NCBI GenBank assembly: GCA_963738625.1
Contig: CAVTXH010000003.1
Span: forward strand, 868,001-932,000
Origin: UBA7672 sp963738625
GTDB lineage: Bacteria; Pseudomonadota; Alphaproteobacteria; Caulobacterales; Hyphomonadaceae
Direction of reading: 5' to 3'
Length of the DNA: 64,000 nucleotides
In this document: in pieces, positions 10,067 to 19,093 of the stretch
How positions within the stretch are numbered: position 1 is the stretch's first letter
Layout: every line of letters starts with the position of its first letter
Notes under the pieces: generated by a model
The model's database searches: none
Told to the model about the DNA's origin: nothing
What the model saw: only the letters and a program-made list of their open reading frames with translations
Translations under genes and position numbers: made by a program

Positions 10067-12655
10067 CTACGCCGCCTCTTTCGCCCCGGCGTTCAGCTCC
10101 TGCTTCACCCGCTCGGCGAGCTGGCGCAGCGTGAACGGCTTGGGCAGGAAGGAGATCGCCCGCTCCTCCTCCAGCGTCTTGGCAAGGTCACGCTCGGCAT
10201 AGCCCGAGATGAACATGATCCGCGTCTTGCCCAGCCAGGGCCGCGCCGCTTTCAGGAGCGCCGGCCCGTCCATGCCCGGCATGACGACGTCGGAGATGAG
10301 CAGGTCGATATTGCCCGAATGCTCCTTGATGATCTCCAGGGCCTTTTCGCCGTCGCCGGCCTCCATGACCTGATAGCCGCAGGACGAGAGAAGCTGCGCG
10401 GCGATGCCGCGCACGCCTTCCTCGTCCTCGACCAGGAGGATGCGGCCGCGACCGGCAAGGTCCTGGCCCTTGGCCGGCGCGGCGTCGACCGGCGCCGGCG
10501 GGTCGAACACCGAATCCTGGCCCGCCTCTTCCACCACGCCGGTGTGGGCCGGCAGGAAGATCTTGAATGTCGTGCCGCGCCCGACCTTCGAGACCGGATA
10601 GATGTACCCGCCCGACTGCTTGACGATGCCGTAGACCGTGGCGAGGCCAAGCCCCGTGCCCTTGCCCGTCTCCTTGGTGGTGTAGAAGGGCTGGAAGATC
10701 TTCTCCATGATTTCCGAGGGAATGCCGGCGCCGTCATCGGCGACCTCGATCAGCACGTACTCGCCCTCGGTCACCAGCGTGAAGCCGTCCTTGCGGGCGG
10801 CGGCGGCGTCGGCCTTCGAGGTGCGGATGGTGAGGTTGCCGCCTCCATTCTTCTCGAGCATGGCGTCGCGCGCATTGGTGCAGAGGTTGGTGATCGCGGT
10901 CTCGAGCTGACCCTTGTCGACCTTCACCTTCGGAAGGTCGCGGCCGTGCACGAGATTGAGCTTGATGCGCTGGTCGATGATGTCGCGCAGCAGGACGTAG
11001 TAGTCCGACAGCGCGTCCGTCACATCGAGCACTTCCTGGCGGAACACCTGCTTGCGCGCGAACGCCAGAAGCGTGCGCACCAGCTCGGCCCCGCGCGAGG
11101 CAAACTCGTTGATCGACTTCAACTCGAAGAAGGTCGGATCGCCGGGAGGGTGGCGGACCTGCAGCTTGTTGACGTTGAGAATGATGCCCTGAAGCAGGTT
11201 GTTGAAGTCGTGCGCCAGGCCGCCCGCCAGCTGGCCGATCGCCTGCAGCTTCTCGGCCTGCATGGCGCGCTGCTCGAGCGTCTTCCGCTCGGACATGTCG
11301 ATGACATAGGCGACGTTCGGCTTGCCCTGCCGGTCGAGAATGACGAACACGTCGACCGATTTCTGCGCCTCGCCGGCGAGCTTGAACTCCTGCGCCTTGT
11401 CGAGCGCCTTGCCGAGCTGTTCGGCGAGCTGCGCCGGGCCCTGGTCGGCGACGAATAGATCGGCAAAGCGCGCGCCGGGCTGAGCCCGGCCGCGCGTCAT
11501 CTCGACCAGCGCGCGGTTGGCGTCCATCATCACCGCGCTCTCGACGCCCTCGCCATCGAGGCGGACGACGCCGAACGGCGCATCGGCAAACATGGTGTTG
11601 TCGGCGCGCGCCGCGAGGGACGTGGCGCCTTCCTGGCCAGCCGTAGCCGGGGCGCGGCGCATTGTCTGCTCCGAAGCGCTGGCGACATAGACGACTGAGC
11701 GGGTCAACGCATCGCCGCCCTTGCCCGACCAGGTGGTGATCAGCGTCGCCGACGTTTCGACGCCGTCGCGCGCGCGCAGCACGACTTCGGCGCGCTGGCT
11801 CGACTGGCCGCGCACGTCGCGCTTCATCAGCTTCAGGCCTTCGGGACGAAGGATGTCCTCAAGGCGCAGACCCGCCGGCTCATCCGGCAGGCCCAGCATC
11901 TGCCTGAGCGCCAGGTTCACATAGACCACTCTTCCGTCGCGTCGCGCCGAGAAGAAGCCGACCGGCGCATCTTCGACATAGAGCGCGCGCGGGTCGACCG
12001 AACTCGACTGCGCATTCCCGCCCTCGATCCGGCGCAGGCGCCATAGCGCACGCGCGGCGCCCAGCGGGGCGACGCTCGCCTCGAACTGGATCGGCTGATG
12101 GCTGTCGCCAAACAGGAAGGCAGGCAGCGTCTCGCTGCGGCTCAGTCCGGATTTCACAGCGCGCGACAGACGATAGATCGGCGCCGCCATGCCGGGATTG
12201 GCGCCGAACAGGCGATCGATCGACGGCGCGTGGCCGGCTTCGCCGACGTCCTTCGCCACCTGCGCCAATTCCAGATAGGCCGGGTTCGCCGCCACCGTCG
12301 CGCCGCCCCGGTCCGAGATCAGGGCTGGCTCCGCCAGCGCGTCCAGCCAGATCAGCTTGCGCGTCGACTGCGCCGCCGCTTCGGCCGCTCCCCGTTCGGG
12401 GAACACGCCGAGCTTCCGGCCCGCGCCGCGCACCGCCCACAGCACCAGCACCAGCACCATCGCGCCCAGCGCCACCACCAGCACCGCGCCCGCCGGCCCG
12501 ACCGCCTCGCTCCAGGTCAGCGCCATGCCCGCCGCGCCGCCTGCGAGCGTCAGCGCCGCCCAGAAGCCGAGTTGGAGATAGTCAAAGCCCTTGCGAACCT
12601 CGAGCGCCGGGGTCACGTCCTTCTCGTCCAGGTTGGGCTCGTTCTGGTCAGCCAT
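10067..12655 (-). CDS. cckA: cell-cycle hybrid histidine kinase CckA, 862 aa
   Basis: CckA phosphorylates CtrA and CpdR through ChpT and times replication, division and flagellum synthesis. Two membrane segments (~residues 28-75) are followed by PAS-like domains (~90-450), a HisKA box with GGLAHDFNNLL (phospho-His 482), an HATPase_c domain with DDGAGIP and GKGTGLGLATVYGIV, and a C-terminal receiver with Asp789 in SDVVMPGMDG. The order and the AHDFNN box are diagnostic. The ATG at 12655 was preferred to an in-frame GTG eight codons earlier. The neighbouring flagellar export genes agree with the Caulobacter arrangement as recalled. Confidence 0.93.
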   Translation of the reverse strand: MADQNEPNLDEKDVTPALEVRKGFDYLQLGFWAALTLAGGAAGMALTWSEAVGPAGAVLVVALGAMVLVLVLWAVRGAGRKLGVFPERGAAEAAAQSTRKLIWLDALAEPALISDRGGATVAANPAYLELAQVAKDVGEAGHAPSIDRLFGANPGMAAPIYRLSRAVKSGLSRSETLPAFLFGDSHQPIQFEASVAPLGAARALWRLRRIEGGNAQSSSVDPRALYVEDAPVGFFSARRDGRVVYVNLALRQMLGLPDEPAGLRLEDILRPEGLKLMKRDVRGQSSQRAEVVLRARDGVETSATLITTWSGKGGDALTRSVVYVASASEQTMRRAPATAGQEGATSLAARADNTMFADAPFGVVRLDGEGVESAVMMDANRALVEMTRGRAQPGARFADLFVADQGPAQLAEQLGKALDKAQEFKLAGEAQKSVDVFVILDRQGKPNVAYVIDMSERKTLEQRAMQAEKLQAIGQLAGGLAHDFNNLLQGIILNVNKLQVRHPPGDPTFFELKSINEFASRGAELVRTLLAFARKQVFRQEVLDVTDALSDYYVLLRDIIDQRIKLNLVHGRDLPKVKVDKGQLETAITNLCTNARDAMLEKNGGGNLTIRTSKADAAAARKDGFTLVTEGEYVLIEVADDGAGIPSEIMEKIFQPFYTTKETGKGTGLGLATVYGIVKQSGGYIYPVSKVGRGTTFKIFLPAHTGVVEEAGQDSVFDPPAPVDAAPAKGQDLAGRGRILLVEDEEGVRGIAAQLLSSCGYQVMEAGDGEKALEIIKEHSGNIDLLISDVVMPGMDGPALLKAARPWLGKTRIMFISGYAERDLAKTLEEERAISFLPKPFTLRQLAERVKQELNAGAKEAA

Positions 12656-12910
12656 GGCGACGTTTCCGTTCTCGTACACTGCACAAGTGATTCGGCGGGT
12701 TCGCGCCTGCGCGCAAGCGAAGAGCTAGGCCGCTGACTCCGGACGGGAATCCCCCGGCCAGCCCCAGTTCTGGTAGGCGGCGGCGAGTCCGCATCGCTCC
12801 GGTCGCCCTACCCCTAGTAGGCGGCGCCCCGCGAAGCCTCACCCGGCCGCGCAGGGCCGCCATGAGCTTCCTGTGGATAGAAAGCGGGACCAGGCGGGAG
12901 GCAAACAGCA

Positions 12911-13981
12911 TCAGCGCTTCCGTCCCTTGGCGGTGTTCATGACGAAGCCGATGACTTTGGCGACCGCCTCGAAATGTTCGCGCGGCACGCTTTCGTCGGG
13001 CTCCACCGTGGCGAACAGGGCGCGGGCCAGCGCCACGTTCTCGACGATCGGGATGTTGTGCTCCTTCGCCTTCTCGCGGATGCGCAAGGCGAGATCGTCG
13101 ACCCCCTTCGCGACGCACACCGGCGCGGCGTCGGCCTCCGGCAGGTAGCGAAGGGCGACCGAATAGTGGGTCGGGTTGGTGATGACGACGGTCGCCTTGG
13201 GCACGGCCGCCAGCATGCGCTTCCGGGAACGCTCCAGACGTATGGCGCGCAGCTTGGCCTTGATGTGCGGATCGCCCTCGGCCTGCTTGTGCTCCTCGCG
13301 CACGTCGCGCAGTGACATTTTCATGCGCTGCGTGAAGCTCCAGCGCTGCCAGAAGAAGTCCATCGCCGCGACGATGCCGATGGCGACCAGCGCCGCGATC
13401 ATCAGCCGCCCCGCGATCGACTGCGTGACCGCCAGCATGCCGGAAGGATCGAGCCGCCCCGCCTCCATGATAGTCGTAGCGTCGGGCAGCACCGCATACA
13501 TCATCGCCGCGACGATTGCGCCCATCTTCATCGCGGATTTCAGCAGGTTGACCCAGCCCTGCATGCCGAACAGCCGGCCGAAGCCCTGCATTGGCGACAG
13601 CTTGGAGAGTTCCGGCTTCATCTTCTCCAGCGTCCACAGCGGACGGTGCTGGATGACATGGCCGAGCAGCGAGGCGACCATCAGCACGCCGAAGACGACG
13701 GCCATCGGCACGAACAGCGCCATGAGCAGGCTGTAGAGAAGCTGCTGCGCCCCGCCGTCGGCCAAACGGAAGGCGTGCGGATGATCGAGCACGCGCGCCA
13801 GCGGCGCGGCGATGCTCTGCGCGAGCGGTCCTGCCCCGGCCATGATCGCCGCGCACGCCGCCAGCAGGAACCAGACCGGCACATCTTGGCTCTTGGCGAT
13901 GTCGCCCTTCTTGCGCGCTTCTTCCAGCCGCTTTTGTGTCGGGTCTTCTGTCTTCTGGCTGTTGTCCTGCTCTTCCGCCAT
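12911..13981 (-). CDS. flhB: flagellar type III export protein FlhB
   Basis: A component of the flagellar export gate that switches substrate specificity after autocleavage. The N-terminus reads EDPTQKRLEEARKKGDIAKSQ, followed by four membrane helices (~residues 30-215). The cytoplasmic domain carries the autocleavage site NPTH (in VVITNPTHYSVALRY). Length 356 is normal. It starts nine bases after fliR ends, so fliQ, fliR and flhB form an operon. The 255 bases between flhB and cckA contain no supported gene. Confidence 0.97.
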   Translation of the reverse strand: MAEEQDNSQKTEDPTQKRLEEARKKGDIAKSQDVPVWFLLAACAAIMAGAGPLAQSIAAPLARVLDHPHAFRLADGGAQQLLYSLLMALFVPMAVVFGVLMVASLLGHVIQHRPLWTLEKMKPELSKLSPMQGFGRLFGMQGWVNLLKSAMKMGAIVAAMMYAVLPDATTIMEAGRLDPSGMLAVTQSIAGRLMIAALVAIGIVAAMDFFWQRWSFTQRMKMSLRDVREEHKQAEGDPHIKAKLRAIRLERSRKRMLAAVPKATVVITNPTHYSVALRYLPEADAAPVCVAKGVDDLALRIREKAKEHNIPIVENVALARALFATVEPDESVPREHFEAVAKVIGFVMNTAKGRKR

Positions 13982-13990
13982 GGCGCTGCC

Positions 13991-14746
13991 CTACCTCACC
14001 GTGAGGAAGCGCGCCTGGCGCTCCATCTCGTCGAGCCACACCATCATGCCGCCGCCAAGGCCCAGTGCGATCACGGCTAGCCCGAGCAGGACCGACAGCG
14101 GCATCGCGATCATGAAGATCTGGATCTGCGGCAGCAGCCGGGAGACCAGCCCCAGCGATATGTTGAAGATCAGCGAAAAGATCAGCACCGGCGCTGCGAT
14201 CTGAATGCCGAGGCGGAAAGAGTTGGCGACCGCGTCGATGACGAACATGGACGCGTCTCCCACCGAAGGCAGCTGGCCTGGCGGGAAGACAACATAGCTG
14301 TCCGCCGCCGCCTCGATCATGACTCGGTGCAGGCCCGCCTGCATGATCAGCACGACGCCCATCAGCGAGAAGAACCCCGAGAAGATGGCCGAGGTCTGGC
14401 TCGCCATCGGATCGATCTGCTGCGCGAAGCCGAGGCCGGATGCGACGCCGACGGTAGCGCCGGCAACCTGCAGCGCGCTCATCATCAGGCGCGCGCCGCC
14501 GCCGAGCATCAAGCCGACGAGGATTTCAGACACGATCATCGGAATGGCGGCCGAGATGCTGGCCGGCGCCGGCGGCGTGCTGCCGGCGAGCGAAGGCGCC
14601 AGCACCGCGGTCACGAGAATGGCCGCCGCAAGCCGCAGGGTTGGCGGCGTCGCCTGCTCGCCCCAGCCCGGCGCAAGCATGAGCACCGCGCCGAGCCGCG
14701 CGAACAGCAGCGCGCCAATCCATGCGTATTGGTTGAGCCAGTCCAG
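13991..14746 (-). CDS. fliR: flagellar type III export protein FliR (CTG start inferred)
   Basis: An export-gate membrane protein with six hydrophobic segments and text such as LMLAPGWGEQATPP, SEILVGLMLGGGARLMMSALQVAG and FAQQIDPMASQ. Conserved FliR homology begins at LDWLNQYAW, yet no ATG, GTG or TTG occurs in this frame between the fliQ stop and that point. A CTG at 14746 lies eight bases after a perfect AGGAG and one codon-step into the homology, so it is taken as the start, giving 251 residues (normal length). Longer readings run backwards through fliQ out of frame. Confidence 0.9.
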   Translation of the reverse strand: MDWLNQYAWIGALLFARLGAVLMLAPGWGEQATPPTLRLAAAILVTAVLAPSLAGSTPPAPASISAAIPMIVSEILVGLMLGGGARLMMSALQVAGATVGVASGLGFAQQIDPMASQTSAIFSGFFSLMGVVLIMQAGLHRVMIEAAADSYVVFPPGQLPSVGDASMFVIDAVANSFRLGIQIAAPVLIFSLIFNISLGLVSRLLPQIQIFMIAMPLSVLLGLAVIALGLGGGMMVWLDEMERQARFLTVR

Positions 14747-14757
14747 CGCCTGTGCTC

Positions 14758-15021
14758 CTAGAAGTCTGCGATGCGGATGAAGATCTGCTCGGAGAAAGCT
14801 GCGAGGCTGGCGCCCATCAGCGGCAGGAAGAGCACGAGCGCCACGAAGATCGCGATGATCTTCGGCACGAAGACCAGCGTCATCTCCTGGATCTGGGTCA
14901 GCGCCTGGAAGAAGGCGATGACGAGGCCCACGACGAGCCCGGCGATCATCACCGGCGCGCACATGATGACCGTCGTCCAAAGGGCGTCACGCCCGAAGTC
15001 GAGAACCTCCAGGCCATTCAT
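14758..15021 (-). CDS. fliQ: flagellar type III export protein FliQ
   Basis: A small export-gate subunit of 87 residues with two membrane helices: DALWTTVIMCAPVMIAGLVV and a second one at KIIAIFVALVLFLPLM, separated by the FQALTQIQEMTLVFVPK signature. The ATG at 15021 follows GGAG; an upstream in-frame ATG lacks homology. It is the first gene of the fliQ-fliR-flhB operon and carries a CtrA-like site 36-60 bases upstream. Confidence 0.96.
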   Translation of the reverse strand: MNGLEVLDFGRDALWTTVIMCAPVMIAGLVVGLVIAFFQALTQIQEMTLVFVPKIIAIFVALVLFLPLMGASLAAFSEQIFIRIADF

Positions 15022-15056
15022 GCCTGTTTCTCCAGTCCAGTTATGGTTTGCGACTG

Positions 15057-15081
15057 TTAACCCTTGCAAACCAATGGTTAA
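15057..15081 (-). promoter_or_regulatory. candidate CtrA site upstream of fliQ
   Basis: On the minus strand the half-site TTAACCAT (15081-15074) is followed 17 bases after its TTAA by a second TTAA (15060-15057). CtrA recognises TTAA-N7-TTAA or TTAACCAT-type half-sites, and fliQ is a CtrA-activated early flagellar gene in Caulobacter (known). The spacing is not canonical. The arms TGGTTTGC (15044-15051) and GCAAACCA (15066-15073) form an overlapping inverted repeat. Confidence 0.5.
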
Positions 15082-15158
15082 CAAAGGGTAGGCAAAACCT
15101 GCCGGGCTGGCTTTCGGGCGCTTTTGGGCGAGTTTTTTCGGGCCGTGTCCAGCGGCCG

Positions 15159-16541
15159 CTAGCCCGCCAGCGGAATCCTGACCCTCACGCGCAAGCCAGG
15201 CTGGTTGTCCTCAAGAAGCAGCTCGCCGCGATGCATGCGGGCGAGCGTCGCGGCCAGAGACAAGCCAAGCCCTGAGCCCGGCGTCGTGCGCGCAGCATCG
15301 AGGCGCCCGAACCGCTTCAACGCCGAGGCGCGCTGCTCTTCGGGAATGCCCGGACCACGGTCCGAGACTTCGATCTCCGCGGCGCCTTGATCCTTGCGCA
15401 CCGCCATGGCGATTGCGCCGCCGTCAGCGCCATGCTTCAGGGCGTTGTCGACGAGATTGGACACGAGCTGCGCCAGGAACTGCGCGTGTCCCTTGACCTT
15501 CACTTCGCCCTCGCCCTCGAAGGAAAGCTTCACGCCCAGATCTTCGGCGAGCGGCTGGTGCAGCTCGAAGATGCCGCGGACGACGGGCGCGAGATCGACT
15601 TCGGCGAATTGTTCGCGCGCGGCGCCGGCCTCAGCGCGGGCGATGTCGATCATGGCGGAGAAGGAGGAAAGAATCCGGTCGGCCTCGTCCGCCGCCTGGC
15701 CCAGCGCCTCGCGCCGCACCAGCTCGTCGAGGTCGGAATCGGCGGCGCGCTGGATCTGCGTCTTGAGGCGCGTCAGCGGCGTGCGGAGGTCATGGCTGAG
15801 GCTGTCGGTTACCGTGCGCAGCTCGACCACAAGTATCTCGATCCGCTCCAGCATCTCGTTGAGCGTGACCGCAAGATGGCCGTACTCGTCGCCGCCGGAG
15901 CGCACGGGAATGCGCGTTGACAGGTCGCCGGCGACGATAGCGCGCGCGGCCTGGTCGACGTCGCCGATGCGGCTCATGACGATGCGGTTGAGGATGTAGC
16001 CCGAGGCGCCCGCGAGTAGCACTGCGGTCAACAGCGCGACGGCGCCTGCTTCCACCAGCGCAGCCTCGAAACCGCGCTGCGCGCGAAAGTCGCGGCCAAC
16101 CAGCAGGCGCATATTGCCCTGCACCGGAAAGGCGCGGGCGCCGATCTCGATCTGACGGCCCGTGCTGGCGCGGATCAGGCGGAGGTTCACCCAGCTTCCG
16201 TCGAGCGGTGCGGTCGTGGGCCAGTCGCGAAGATTGCCGGCGATGGCGCGGCCCTGCGCGTTGGCGAGCAGGTAGACCGCATCGGCATCCTCGCGGGAGC
16301 GCTGGCGGATGGCTTCGGCGAGTTCGGCCGGCCCGCCGCTTTCGAAGCTGTCGACCAGGCCGCGCAGCTCGGCCTCGACGACTTCGGCGGTTTCCTGTTC
16401 GAGGATGCGCGTGGCGGAGAGATAGGTGAGCGTAAAGGCGGCCGTGATGATGGCAAGCGTCATCAAGGCCGAGAGCCCGATCACACGCGCGCTGAGCGTG
16501 CCGATACCCCTGCCCCTTTTTGTCCCCCTGTTCCTGGCCAT
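15159..16541 (-). CDS. two-component sensor histidine kinase, 460 aa
   Basis: A membrane sensor with helices near residues 22-45 and 163-190 flanking a ~115-residue periplasmic domain. A HAMP domain (~190-240), a HisKA box SLSHDLRTPLTRL (phospho-His 250) and an HATPase_c domain (DRGPGIPEEQR, GSGLGLSLAATLA) follow. It starts four bases after the response regulator stop and is the third gene of a degP-regulator-kinase operon, so it probably senses envelope stress (inference). An extension upstream to 16616 would overlap the regulator and is not needed. Confidence 0.92.
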   Translation of the reverse strand: MARNRGTKRGRGIGTLSARVIGLSALMTLAIITAAFTLTYLSATRILEQETAEVVEAELRGLVDSFESGGPAELAEAIRQRSREDADAVYLLANAQGRAIAGNLRDWPTTAPLDGSWVNLRLIRASTGRQIEIGARAFPVQGNMRLLVGRDFRAQRGFEAALVEAGAVALLTAVLLAGASGYILNRIVMSRIGDVDQAARAIVAGDLSTRIPVRSGGDEYGHLAVTLNEMLERIEILVVELRTVTDSLSHDLRTPLTRLKTQIQRAADSDLDELVRREALGQAADEADRILSSFSAMIDIARAEAGAAREQFAEVDLAPVVRGIFELHQPLAEDLGVKLSFEGEGEVKVKGHAQFLAQLVSNLVDNALKHGADGGAIAMAVRKDQGAAEIEVSDRGPGIPEEQRASALKRFGRLDAARTTPGSGLGLSLAATLARMHRGELLLEDNQPGLRVRVRIPLAG

Positions 16542-16545
16542 CAGG

Positions 16546-17232
16546 TCAGGCCGGCGTCCGGATACGATAGCCTTCGCCTCGCAGGGTTTCGATGAGGGGC
16601 TTGTCGCCCGGCGCATCTATCTTGCGACGCAGGCGGGAGATGTGGACGTCGACGACATTGGCCTGGGGCTCGAACTGGTAGTCCCAGACATGACTGAGCA
16701 GCATGGTGCGCGTCACAGGCCGGCCGGCGTTTCGCATCATGTATTCGAGTATGGCGTACTCGCGCTGGTGCAGCTCGATCTCGCGTGACCCGCGGAACGC
16801 CCGGCGCGCGACGAGGTCGAGGCGCAGGTCGTCGACTTTCAGTTCGATCTGCTCGGCGGCGCGCGGATCGTGCCGGCGCACGATGGCTTCGAGGCGCGCA
16901 AGAAGCTCGGAGAAGGCAAATGGCTTCACGAGATAGTCGTCGCCGCCCGCCTTGAGCCCTTCGACGCGGTGGTCGGTCTGGCCCAGCGCGGAAAGAATGA
17001 TGGCAGGGGTGTTGTTGTGCTCGGCCCGCAGGGTCTTGAGAATGGTGAGGCCGTCCATCTGCGGCAGCATGCGGTCGAGGATGATGGCGTCGTGCTCGCC
17101 GTTCAGGGCGTAAGACAGGCCTTCCGGCCCGGTGCGGCAGACGTCCACCGCGTGGCCTTTTTCCTTGAGAGCCTTCTCGATGAAGTCCGCCGTGCGGGCC
17201 TCATCCTCGATAACCAGAATGCGCATGGTCAT
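16546..17232 (-). CDS. OmpR-family response regulator, 228 aa
   Basis: A receiver domain with phospho-acceptor Asp53 (IILDRMLPQMDG), Thr/Ser switch region and Lys in YLVKPFAF, followed by an OmpR-type winged helix (residues ~130-225) ending with VVDVHISRLRRKID and LRGEGYRI. It is paired with the downstream kinase. Its position behind degP resembles envelope-stress systems, but the target regulon is not visible. Two ATGs two codons apart (17232 and 17226) are possible starts. Confidence 0.94.
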   Translation of the reverse strand: MTMRILVIEDEARTADFIEKALKEKGHAVDVCRTGPEGLSYALNGEHDAIILDRMLPQMDGLTILKTLRAEHNNTPAIILSALGQTDHRVEGLKAGGDDYLVKPFAFSELLARLEAIVRRHDPRAAEQIELKVDDLRLDLVARRAFRGSREIELHQREYAILEYMMRNAGRPVTRTMLLSHVWDYQFEPQANVVDVHISRLRRKIDAPGDKPLIETLRGEGYRIRTPA

Positions 17233-17287
17233 GAGACTATCACTCCCGGCCGCCCCCGGAAGGACCCGCCGGAGGCGGGAGAGAGAT

Positions 17288-17342
17288 CAGGCGCGGCCAT
17301 CCCGTCTTGCTTGGGGGACGGACGGCGGGACGGCCGCGCCTG
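17288..17342 (-). repeat. large GC-rich inverted repeat between degP and the response regulator
   Basis: Two 19-base arms (17288-17306 and 17324-17342) pair with two mismatches around a 17-base loop. It lies in the 126-base degP-regulator gap together with a small CCCGCC/GGCGGG hairpin (17265-17279). A transcript would form a strong stem that could attenuate or stabilise the message; there is no T-run. Confidence 0.5.
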
Positions 17343-17358
17343 CACTTTCCCGGCGGCC

Positions 17359-18894
17359 TCAGCCCTCCGAGAAAGGAACTCCGATAAAGTAGCGCGTGTC
17401 GTTGCGTTCGATCTGCAGCAACACGGCGCTTCGCTTCTGCTTCTTGGCGTCCTCGATTGCCTTCTTCACGGCGTCGGCGGACTTGATCTCGGCCTGGTTG
17501 ACCATCACCAGCTTGTCGCCGCGCTGGATGCCGGCGTCCTCGGCGGGCGAGTTGACCTTCACGCTGGTGACGAAGATGCCGTCATCGTTCGAGGCGAGGC
17601 CGATGCCGAGCTCGTTGAGATTCATCGACGTTGGGCTGGCGCCTGCCGCCGGCGCGTTGTCGGAGACCTTCACTTCGCTCGCATCGGTCGCAAGCCGGGC
17701 GATCTTCACATTGACCGTCTGCTGGCGTCCGTCGCGGATGATCTTCACCGGCTTGGTGACGCCGGCCTGGGTGTCAGCCACCGCGCGGGTGAGGTCCTGC
17801 AGGTGGGCGATCTCACGATCGCCAAAGGACAGGATGATATCTCGCTCTTTGAGGCCGGCCTTGGCGGCCGGGCTGCCGTCGGTGACCTGGTTCACCAGCG
17901 CGCCCTTTGCGGATGCGAGGTTCATGCTCGAGGCGATGTCCGGCGTTACCGGCTGGATGCCGACGCCGAGCCAGCCGCGCTCGACCGAGCCGTGCGTAAT
18001 GATCTGCTGGACGATGTTCTGCGCGAGTTCGGACGGGATCGAGAAGCCGATGCCGACATTGCCGCCGCTTGGCGAGTAGATCGCCGAGTTGACGCCGATG
18101 ACCTGACCGGACTGATCGAACAGCGGACCACCCGAGTTGCCCCGGTTGATGGGCGCATCGACCTGGATGTAGTCGTCATACGACTGGCCGAGGCTGCGGC
18201 CTCGCGCCGAGACGATGCCGGCGGTCACGGTGTTGCCGAGACCGAAGGGAGAGCCCACGGCGAAGATGTTGTCGCCCGGGCGCGCCCGGTTGCTGTCGCC
18301 CCAGGAGAGCGCAGCCGGAAGACCGGAACCTTCCACCTTGATGACGGCGAGGTCGGTCTTGGGGTCGGTGCCGACCAGCGTCGCGGCCATCTCGCGCCCG
18401 TCATTGAGGATCACGGTCATGCGCTTAGCGTCATCGACGACGTGGTTGTTGGTGACGATGTACCCGCCCTGGATGACAAAGCCGGAGCCCGAGCCCCTGC
18501 GGTCAGGCAGCTCGCCCTGGAACTGTCCCTGGCCCTGGCCCTGCGGGAAGCCGCGGAAGAAATCCTGGAATGGCGTGCCCTCGAACGGGTTGGCGCCGCC
18601 TGGACCCGATAGCGTGCCTCCCTCATTTGGAGCGCGCACTTCGATCTTCACGACCGATGGGGAGACCTTCTCCACCAGGTCGGCGAGGTTCGGAACCGTC
18701 CCCCAGCGCGCCTGCTGGGCTACGGCCGGCGCGGCAAGCTGCGCCACGACGGGGGCGACGACCGAAGCAGCAGCCTGGCTGGAATGGCCGCCAGAGAAGA
18801 AAGCGTAGGAAGGAGCTGCCGCCAGGGCGAGCGCCGACAGGCTCGCGCCTGCGATCAACCCGCCAGCAGCCCCCAGCATCGTGCCTCGTTTCAT
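17359..18894 (-). CDS. degP: Do-family periplasmic serine endoprotease (DegP/HtrA), 511 aa
   Basis: Degrades or refolds misfolded envelope proteins. An N-terminal hydrophobic signal covers residues ~5-31. The trypsin-like domain has His151 (NNHVVDD), Asp181 (KTDLAVI) and Ser254 (GNSGGPL). Two PDZ domains follow (~285-375 and ~410-505). A Gly/Gln/Phe-rich loop (residues ~100-130) corresponds to the LA-loop region. A small CGGGT/ACCCG hairpin lies in its leader at 18916-18930. It heads an operon with a two-component system. Confidence 0.95.
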   Translation of the reverse strand: MKRGTMLGAAGGLIAGASLSALALAAAPSYAFFSGGHSSQAAASVVAPVVAQLAAPAVAQQARWGTVPNLADLVEKVSPSVVKIEVRAPNEGGTLSGPGGANPFEGTPFQDFFRGFPQGQGQGQFQGELPDRRGSGSGFVIQGGYIVTNNHVVDDAKRMTVILNDGREMAATLVGTDPKTDLAVIKVEGSGLPAALSWGDSNRARPGDNIFAVGSPFGLGNTVTAGIVSARGRSLGQSYDDYIQVDAPINRGNSGGPLFDQSGQVIGVNSAIYSPSGGNVGIGFSIPSELAQNIVQQIITHGSVERGWLGVGIQPVTPDIASSMNLASAKGALVNQVTDGSPAAKAGLKERDIILSFGDREIAHLQDLTRAVADTQAGVTKPVKIIRDGRQQTVNVKIARLATDASEVKVSDNAPAAGASPTSMNLNELGIGLASNDDGIFVTSVKVNSPAEDAGIQRGDKLVMVNQAEIKSADAVKKAIEDAKKQKRSAVLLQIERNDTRYFIGVPFSEG

Positions 18895-19093
18895 TAGTAT
18901 CTATCTCCGTGCCGGCGGGTGGGAAACCCGTGCGGACTTTGTTGCTGACCAGAAACTCCGGTCCAATGAAACGGGTCTGACCCGAACATTAACTCGGCGA
19001 CATGCACTCACTTGCCCAGGAAATATGGAGTCATTTGGGCGGAGAACCACCCACACGCCTCACGGAATTGGCAGCCGGGTCAGCGTCAGAGCG

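Noticed and set aside
12648..14039. A 463-codon minus-strand frame covering the flhB-cckA gap
   Set aside because: It is flhB read in another frame; the part in the gap has no start signal or known domain.
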